Source: Gelatoporia subvermispora B (Eukaryota > Basidiomycota > Agaricomycetes > Polyporales > Gelatoporiaceae). From it: a stretch of DNA of 64,000 nucleotides. Shown in pieces: positions 58,451 to 64,000 of the stretch. A program made the translations under genes and the position numbers. The notes under the pieces were generated by a model. That model was not told the DNA's origin, searched no databases, and saw only the letters and a program-made list of their open reading frames with translations. The stretch is taken from assembly GCA_000320605.2 (NCBI GenBank), contig KB445793.1, positions 632,556 through 696,555 of the forward strand, read 5' to 3'. Positions within the stretch are counted from its first letter, which is position 1, and each line of letters opens with the position of its first letter.

Positions 58451-59705
58451 CGTGCTGTCTCTTGTCAAATACATATGCCACTGATTCCTGAATGATTGCT
58501 GCGGTTCGAAGTATCCAGATTTTGGTACGCTTGAACCATCACAGATCGAATACCCCCAACGACATCGTACTCAGTTGCAAGAGATCTCAGACTTCAAGCG
58601 ATTGTATTCATAGACCCTAACTCTGTGAAAAAACCGGCGATACATGGCAACACGACCAATGTCTAGTGGCTGTTCTGTTATGGCGTCTCCTAGGCTCCCA
58701 CCGGTACTTGATAACGTTTGGGGCTATGTGTCCTGCCTTCGTCACAAACCTGTCGCGCTATACCATAATTAACCAAATCCTCTGACGAGTTGTACGGAAC
58801 ATGATTGATAAATCCTCTGACGGTTTGTACGGAACATGATTGGTAGATTGTGTATCGAAGAACTCCCGCCGATGGCAACTTCTGCCCATTCATCAAGTCA
58901 GTGACAACTTTCCATGGCTGTTTCTGCCTTGATGTTGCTGCGAGTACGCTAGCCCCGTCAAATCTTCTCATGAGAAGCCTGTCTTGCCTTGATAGCATGT
59001 CGTGGGTGAAGCCAACTTTTGGACTGTTGGGATTTCATTAATCTACAATGTCTTCGTCCAGTTCAAGCGATTGACGCGAAACATCATGGTGAGGTCATGG
59101 TGCTGGAAAACCGTTCCGTTCATAGCAGCCTCCCGAGTGGGCAGCGGGAAGTAGTTTTGATCGACTCTTCTATCTAATCCAACAATCAGACAGACAGTAC
59201 ACGGATGAATAAGCTGTACATCACCTTCGTGGCGTTGGAGCGCTCTGGACAACGTCACTATTCATCGGGAACTTCAGTGAGATCGAACGTTGAAACATCC
59301 CTTGTGCAAAACTCTCACTACTGACACCATGGCTTCCCGTTGTGCAGAGCATGTGCCTATGACTGTAGACTCACGCTAGGATAATCGTCCATGTGATTGG
59401 GTCATGGTCGTGTTACCCTCCGAAGACTGCTCGAAGCGCTGGGTTGCCCCGATACCATCGTAGCTCAGACCCGAGCGATGGACGGACGAAAGATGGGATA
59501 TATTCTTCACGCTTGTCATGCGTTGGTTGAGGGGCTTTGAAAGGGATGCTGATGCATGTCAAGTGGTTCGGCATCGCAAATTTGTCACTCTATACGCTCT
59601 GTTCGGTATGCTATAAAGCCGGACGAGAATGTGAGAGTACCCTCTAGTGCAGAAGTGTCGCATAACTTCAGCGGAACAACCTATTCCGGTGACACACGAC
59701 GCAAA
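58451..59705. other. Intergenic part of the right inverted-repeat arm
   Basis: Corresponds to left-arm 3225-4440. No supportable gene. A 102-codon minus-strand frame (58690-58998) matches a left-arm frame only in part, RQVCDEGRTH, and the two differ in length and start. Confidence 0.4.
58780..58850. repeat. Short tandem duplication, about 37 bp unit
   Basis: The unit reads tcctctgacgagttgtacgg followed by aacatgattgataaa and is immediately repeated with one or two changes. The left arm has a single copy at the matching place near 4090, so the duplication arose in the right arm. Confidence 0.6.
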
Positions 59706-62087
59706 ATGTTTCTCTACTGCCCAAATGACATCGACGAGTATGATCTTCTTCCCTTCCTCCAGGCCAAGTGAGTACTTCTGTCTACAGACACCTCTTTACA
59801 TCTGACGGCCGGCCGACAAGCTGGATAGGTAGTTGTTGCACCGTTGCAGCCTCGAGTGCGTGCTGTCGTTGTCGGCCGCTAAATTCGGCCGCTGAGTCGC
59901 CACATATAGCCCTGATCTTTTATTACCATGCCTCGACCCTGGCTAAGGAAGTCGAGTTCATGTGGGGAAGAAAACGGAGCAGTGTTACAGCTCTATTTCA
60001 TGTCAATCGATGGGCAATATTGCTTTGGGCGGTCCAAGAGATTACGAGTCTTATCCCGTTGAAGACACTCTCAGTGAGTTCTCACATGTCGCTGGTAGCC
60101 AAAATTTCGCTCATCAACAAATCTACAGAGGTTCTTGGCAGTCCTAGACCCTTCAAGCATATTACTCACTATATCTTCGCGATTTCCATCCAACTAGTTA
60201 CATAAGATTGCAGCTCGCTAATGATGCCGTGGGGCTCGTTCTGGCAATCATCTGGGCAGGCAAGTGCGCCAACTTGAGAACACCGCAGGGCCCTAAGCCG
60301 TATTTGCAGTCTTCTCGGCTTATCGAGTGTTTGCAATCAGCGAGAGGAACGTACGTCTTTCTGTAGCGGTCCTGCTACTCATTCTCATACCCGTGGGATT
60401 AAATGCGGTATGTTCTGGGCCTGTGACGATGGCAAATCTCAACCTCTCTGGTCTGACGAATATCGCAGTACACCTATTTTGCGTCGTCGTGGGAGCAAAT
60501 CAAGAATCTGCCACTGCTTGGCGTAGTATGCGACTCCGGTAGTAACCTCAGTCCTACCGCACTTTCAAAGTGAGTGCCATGCGACTTAGATCCTTGGGCA
60601 AACTCATCTCAACGATTGACTAGCCGTATGTTGGTGCCCTATACGGCCCGTATCAGGGATTACTGAAGACCATATCTAGTGACACTCGGCACAAGACTCT
60701 GCGCTATCGTTGCGGACGTAATTACCTTGATCATTACTTGGCACAGGACCTGGCACGCCAAGCGGCATGCCGACCGGAACAATTTGAAAACACCTTTGAC
60801 AACGCTATTGTTCAGAGACGGTACGCTGTATATCATCATATATGTTATAATTACTGCTAAACATCTGCATCATTAGGTTCTATTTACTTCATGTAGGCGG
60901 CCTACCTGATGTGGGCTATACCTGTATGATATTCACACGCGGCATAACATCCTGCTGGGATCCAACGTCTTGAATATGGTCGCAAATGGTAGCGATGTAT
61001 GGGTACGCAGCGCTGCGACCGCCGTCCTCTAACATGCGATGTTTCGGCAGGTCTTCATCTTCTCTGTCACTTTCTTCACGACCCCGTATGGGCGATATAT
61101 CATGACATAATAGATTTGTACACGTGTTCGAATTACACGTGCATAGAGGTGACCCAGTAAATCATACGCACCATAGGAGTGCTACGGAATTTGTACGCAT
61201 GTGGACAAATATAAAATACATGCTTGTTTTAGATTTTGAGAAATCACGCTACCTGAGGGTGGGTGAAATTGACGCTACTCTTTACAATTATACGCGCCGG
61301 TGTATACTGAACGCCACCACTTTACACACTGTGGCTGGCAGCCACAACCTTCTCACTTGCCAGATACTCGATGCTTCCGCGCTGTCAAATTTTCCTCTCT
61401 CGGTTTGGCTCTGTAATTTTTGAACAACGTATAAAACGAAAAGTAGTGTTCAACGTGTAAATGGTGTGGCTAATGGTGGTGGATTTTTTTGTCGCATTAC
61501 ACGAGCGTGTTTTTTCATACGCGGTATTAAATGCAAAATTGTTATATCAGCGTGTTTCTTTCTATATTGCTCGCTCATGTGTCTATTTTAGGGGTCCTGG
61601 GAGGTTTGGACGCATATTTTGGCACACTCGAGAGGTATGAACAGCAAAATTAATTATGTCATGATATGTCTGCCATAACCCCGTAAGCATGGATCTTGAG
61701 CTACGCAGCAAATACTGACTATACTCCAGGATCTCGTCGATAATTGCAGACTTCCTTCTCAACCTCCGCCAAGTTGCTTATAGGTCACAGCTCGAGGGGC
61801 TCGATGGAACAATGCAGACTGAAGATCAGTCCCGCTCTCTCGGCAGCAGTCTGCGTTTTCAAGGGTTTGTCGACAACATGGGTGAAGAAGTCGTCCACAG
61901 TTACGACACGTCCGACCCGGATATAGCTTGGGGAGATGGCATCACTGACGATGGTCTGAATACTCCCACACATGCCGACCCATGCACAGTTCGTTCGGAA
62001 CTGTGCGATTCGTTCATTTCATTGGGAAGCGATGTGGGTGTCGTGAGAGCTGTGGTCAATGGGACCGTATCATTCGGCGCGGCGTAA
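59706..62087 (+). CDS. DUF6533-type membrane protein (right inverted-repeat arm)
   Basis: Paralog of the 1451-3224 gene in mirror orientation. The first exon reads MFLYCPNDIDEYDLLPFLQA, then WIGSCCTVAAS, then TLIFYYHASTLAKEVEFMWG and SSVTALFHVNRWAILLWAVQ. A later exon gives FAISERNVRLSVAVLLLILI. The acidic tail includes GFVDNMGEEVVHSYDTSDPD. An upstream in-frame extension to 59556 is also open, as in the left copy. A 589-base insertion with terminal inverted repeats sits exactly at the donor of the intron before the last exon (after VFIFSVTFFTTP). It duplicates the donor, so the element could be spliced out with the intron. Middle-exon splicing is less certain. Confidence 0.7.
61081..61685. 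mobile_element. Small TIR element with 8 bp target duplication, in a DUF6533 intron
   Basis: Comparison with the left-arm paralog shows an extra 597 bases here. The insertion is bounded by direct copies of accccgta (61081-61088 and 61678-61685), a single copy in the left arm. Inside, the left end tgggcgatatatcatgacat(aat) pairs with the right end whose reverse complement is tggcagacatatcatgacat(aat), 20 of 23 bases identical. A TIR plus 8 bp duplication fits a hAT-type non-autonomous element. The right TIR begins two bases inside the duplication, so the exact edge is uncertain. Confidence 0.72.
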
Positions 62088-63494
62088 GAATTGATGCCTG
62101 TTTGAAAGTGTAGACGCAGATCCTAGGAAAATTGATAGGCAGGTATATCACTGATGGATCGACTCCGTTGAGATTCCTCGTTATACTATTTATAATCATG
62201 ACAGGTCCCCATCGTGTACTTGTCACAGAACAGATGCCTCATGTCCACCTCGCTTTTCTTTTCGACCGAGCCCGACGGTCACGTTGCAAAATCGACATAC
62301 ATGCATTGTATGGGCGCGGGGACGCCAAGTTTGCATTTGAGTGCCTAGCGTATGATCGACCAAGTCAACATCCTCTCAGCTATGCATGCAGCATTTTGTC
62401 AGTTGGACTGCAGAGAAACAGGACGAGTTAGTAAGTGTATTGATTAGTCTGATGCGGCTCACCGAAGTTAACCTCACACGGGATGCCGGAACGCTACCCA
62501 GGCCAATAACCGAACAGGGGGCGCCAACACATCGTAGGGATGCACCGTTGGTATGGTACTCGGGTGGTATGGTACTCGGGTGATCATTTAGCGCTATCGT
62601 TTCGTGGTACGTTATCAGCAATGCGCACCTCCGAAACTCTCGAAAACGACGTAATATCACGGCTGCGGAATGTGATACTTACATTGACCTGATCCTCCGG
62701 AACCTCAGGTACACTGGGTTTGGACTGTTCATGGCCCCCTTCTAGACCTTCGGCTACTGTTATGTCCACGATAGCGCTCTGGTTGTGTCTCTTCGGCAGT
62801 GTAGCGTTGAATGAGGTATGCACCCTCTTCGAGTGTGCACAACTGGGGGACTACGACAGGTACGAGTGCCTCTCGTAATTTGCATTATTTTTCTCTTCCC
62901 GTTTATCCTATCAGGTCTTTCTCGTGTAGGATATTCAGGACCACAATTACGTATTCATACCGTATGTCGGCCAAGAACACCTCCAAAAAGGCGCTTGTTC
63001 CGTGGTCCGACCCTGGCCTGGGATAGTTGACCGAAGATGCCGCATTAACGTACAGTGAAAGATCACTCCTTGCAACAGGTACTGTTGCTCCGCCTTCCGA
63101 AGCCATTTGGTCGCGATGGACGGTCACGTAGCGTACACGTGATCTAGTGTCTGTCTAACGAATAAATCCTCCTCCTCCTCCAGCCTCCATGACTGCGGCA
63201 GCGGTACAAAAGTGCATCTCTTCGAAGCTGTACTGCCTCGACAGAAATCAGGAAAATTCAGATGAAAGTCCTAATGCAAAGCAGACAGTACTGTCGAAAT
63301 ATTTGCAACGTTTGGAACCATCAGGAAGGTAAAATTTGCCACATAGCCACTGATGCAAGGAGTGGTCTTGATGGTAGCAGTGATCTTCCACTCATGCCAC
63401 AGTGTGACTGATACGGCTTATCTCACGCATAGCAACTTGACCTTCCGTACTTAAGTACTGCGCAGCTGTTGGAAGCGATGACCGTCTCGCTATC
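62088..63494. other. Intergenic with an uncertain minus-strand gene
   Basis: No firm gene. A possible minus-strand gene is listed separately. A 17-base tandem repeat (gtatggtactcgggtg) lies at about 62548-62582. Confidence 0.35.
62584..63105 (-). CDS. Hypothetical minus-strand protein, doubtful
   Basis: Two open blocks might be joined by an intron near 62845-62950. The first reads MASEGGATVPVARSDLSLYV and, later, SAFLEVFLADIR. The second reads SFNATLPKRHNQSAIVDITV and, later, PSVPEVPEDQVN, followed by a good donor (gtaagt). No family is recognised, and I could not fix a single frame-keeping splice. Confidence 0.2.
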
Positions 63495-64000
63495 ATGTCT
63501 GGGTCTAGGCAACTGATGTCAAGCGATGTGGTTGCGTCGCTGAAATCGAAGTAAGCTCGCCCATTCACTGATCATGTCCAGGCTAATATTGGTGACATTC
63601 CTAGCTGGGTGAATAACTGCGGCAACATGGCGGCGTGTGGTGAGTCTCATCGTGAATGACGTTGCTTGTGTTTGTCTGAAGACAGTCTATACCTGCAGTT
63701 CTCGTCCTGTATGACCACCTGACGACCCTGTCCCAAGAGGTCGAGTTCATATGGGGTCGCCAATTCAGCAGCGTCACTCTGTTGTATCATCTGAATCGCT
63801 GGACTATATTTGTATGGGCAGTGAATGGGTTCATACCGGGCCTAGCAACACTTTCGGTAAGTGCGCGACATTTGACGTTACCCACCGCCTAGTCGTTGAC
63901 ATGAACCCAGGGGTATGGCGCATAACCACTGCATAGTCCAGAATTCTAAGACATTCTGCGCCTCCAAGGTGCATTGGAATGGAGATTTTTGGTGAAGCCA
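63495..64000 (+). CDS. DUF6533-type membrane protein, partial (fourth paralog, runs off the end)
   Basis: Starts MSGSRQLMSSDVVASLKS, splices to NWVNNCGNMAAC, then to VLVLYDHLTTLSQEVEFIWG and RQFSSVTLLYHLNRWTIFVW, then AVNGFIPGLATLS followed by a clean donor (gtaagt) at about 63856. This is the complete N-terminal DUF6533 signature. The remainder lies beyond the window. It is closer in layout to the 54969 gene than to the inverted-arm pair. Confidence 0.78.

Larger units (their letters stand above)
57300..62090. repeat. Right arm of a large inverted duplication (partner 1451-5990)
   Basis: Successive blocks match the left arm in reverse complement and in the same order: the hexosaminidase body (57300-57840), its upstream region (58040-58450), an intergenic block (58690-58930), another (59330-59530), and the DUF6533 gene (59556-62087). 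Identity by eye is highest, about 90 percent, around the first DUF6533 exons, and lower in intergenic DNA. The right arm carries one 589-base insertion. The arms enclose about 51 kb of mostly unique sequence. Confidence 0.8.

Noticed and set aside
1..64000. tRNA, rRNA and CRISPR features
   Set aside because: I looked for T-loop (ggttcgaa-type) blocks with matching acceptor stems and for regular spacer arrays and found none I could support. The regular repeats at 25-26 kb are coding exons, not a CRISPR array.

Overview
The window is nuclear DNA of a filamentous basidiomycete, most likely an Agaricomycete (polypore-like). Genes are split by many 45-100 bp GT-AG introns and sit close together on both strands. 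Several families are ones I know mainly from Agaricomycetes: DUF6533 membrane proteins, a WW-like membrane-anchored family, a seven-helix receptor-like family and the LPRPDPY single-helix family. Gene models below were spliced by eye from conserved protein sequence and intron consensus. No transcript data were available.

Layout. 1-5 kb and 57-62 kb form a diverged inverted duplication, about 4.2-4.8 kb per arm, carrying a DUF6533 gene and beta-hexosaminidase sequence in opposite orientations. 5.1-7.4 kb holds an intact GH20 beta-hexosaminidase; a second intact copy lies at 52.5-54.6 kb, and two broken hexosaminidase fragments lie at 1.1 kb and 57.3-57.8 kb. 8.4-12.7 kb is NAD-dependent glutamate dehydrogenase. 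13.8-14.5 kb is a MITE-like element. 16.8-19.7 kb is a WW-like membrane protein gene. 20.0-21.5 kb is a short-chain dehydrogenase and 22.4-24.5 kb an APC amino-acid permease. 42.6-51.7 kb is a housekeeping block: NOT2, RNA polymerase III subunit RPC9, a serine-rich membrane protein and an ENTH/epsin protein. 54.6-64 kb is rich in DUF6533 genes; one of them carries a small terminal-inverted-repeat insertion exactly at a splice donor.

The most interesting region is 25.1-41.2 kb. A secreted protein (25114-26346, minus) is built of about ten copies of a motif close to TPGALFADNVHQEVAERAD, nearly every copy on its own short exon and every intron in phase 1. It is divergently paired with a UstYa/DUF3328 oxidase (27746-28396) that keeps both HxxHC motifs, and a cytochrome P450 follows (29702-32362). 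Two tiny two-exon genes further on (39388-39600 and 40954-41180) encode signal peptides followed by one copy of the same motif (PGVLFAEHVHQ and SGGLFKGRVHMEINER). A signal peptide, a repeated motif and a UstYa oxidase together are the hallmark of ustiloxin-type (dikaritin) ribosomal peptide clusters of ascomycetes. My main inference is that this is an undescribed basidiomycete peptide natural-product locus with one multi-copy and two single-copy precursors. The motif is seen directly in the sequence; the product and chemistry are inferred.
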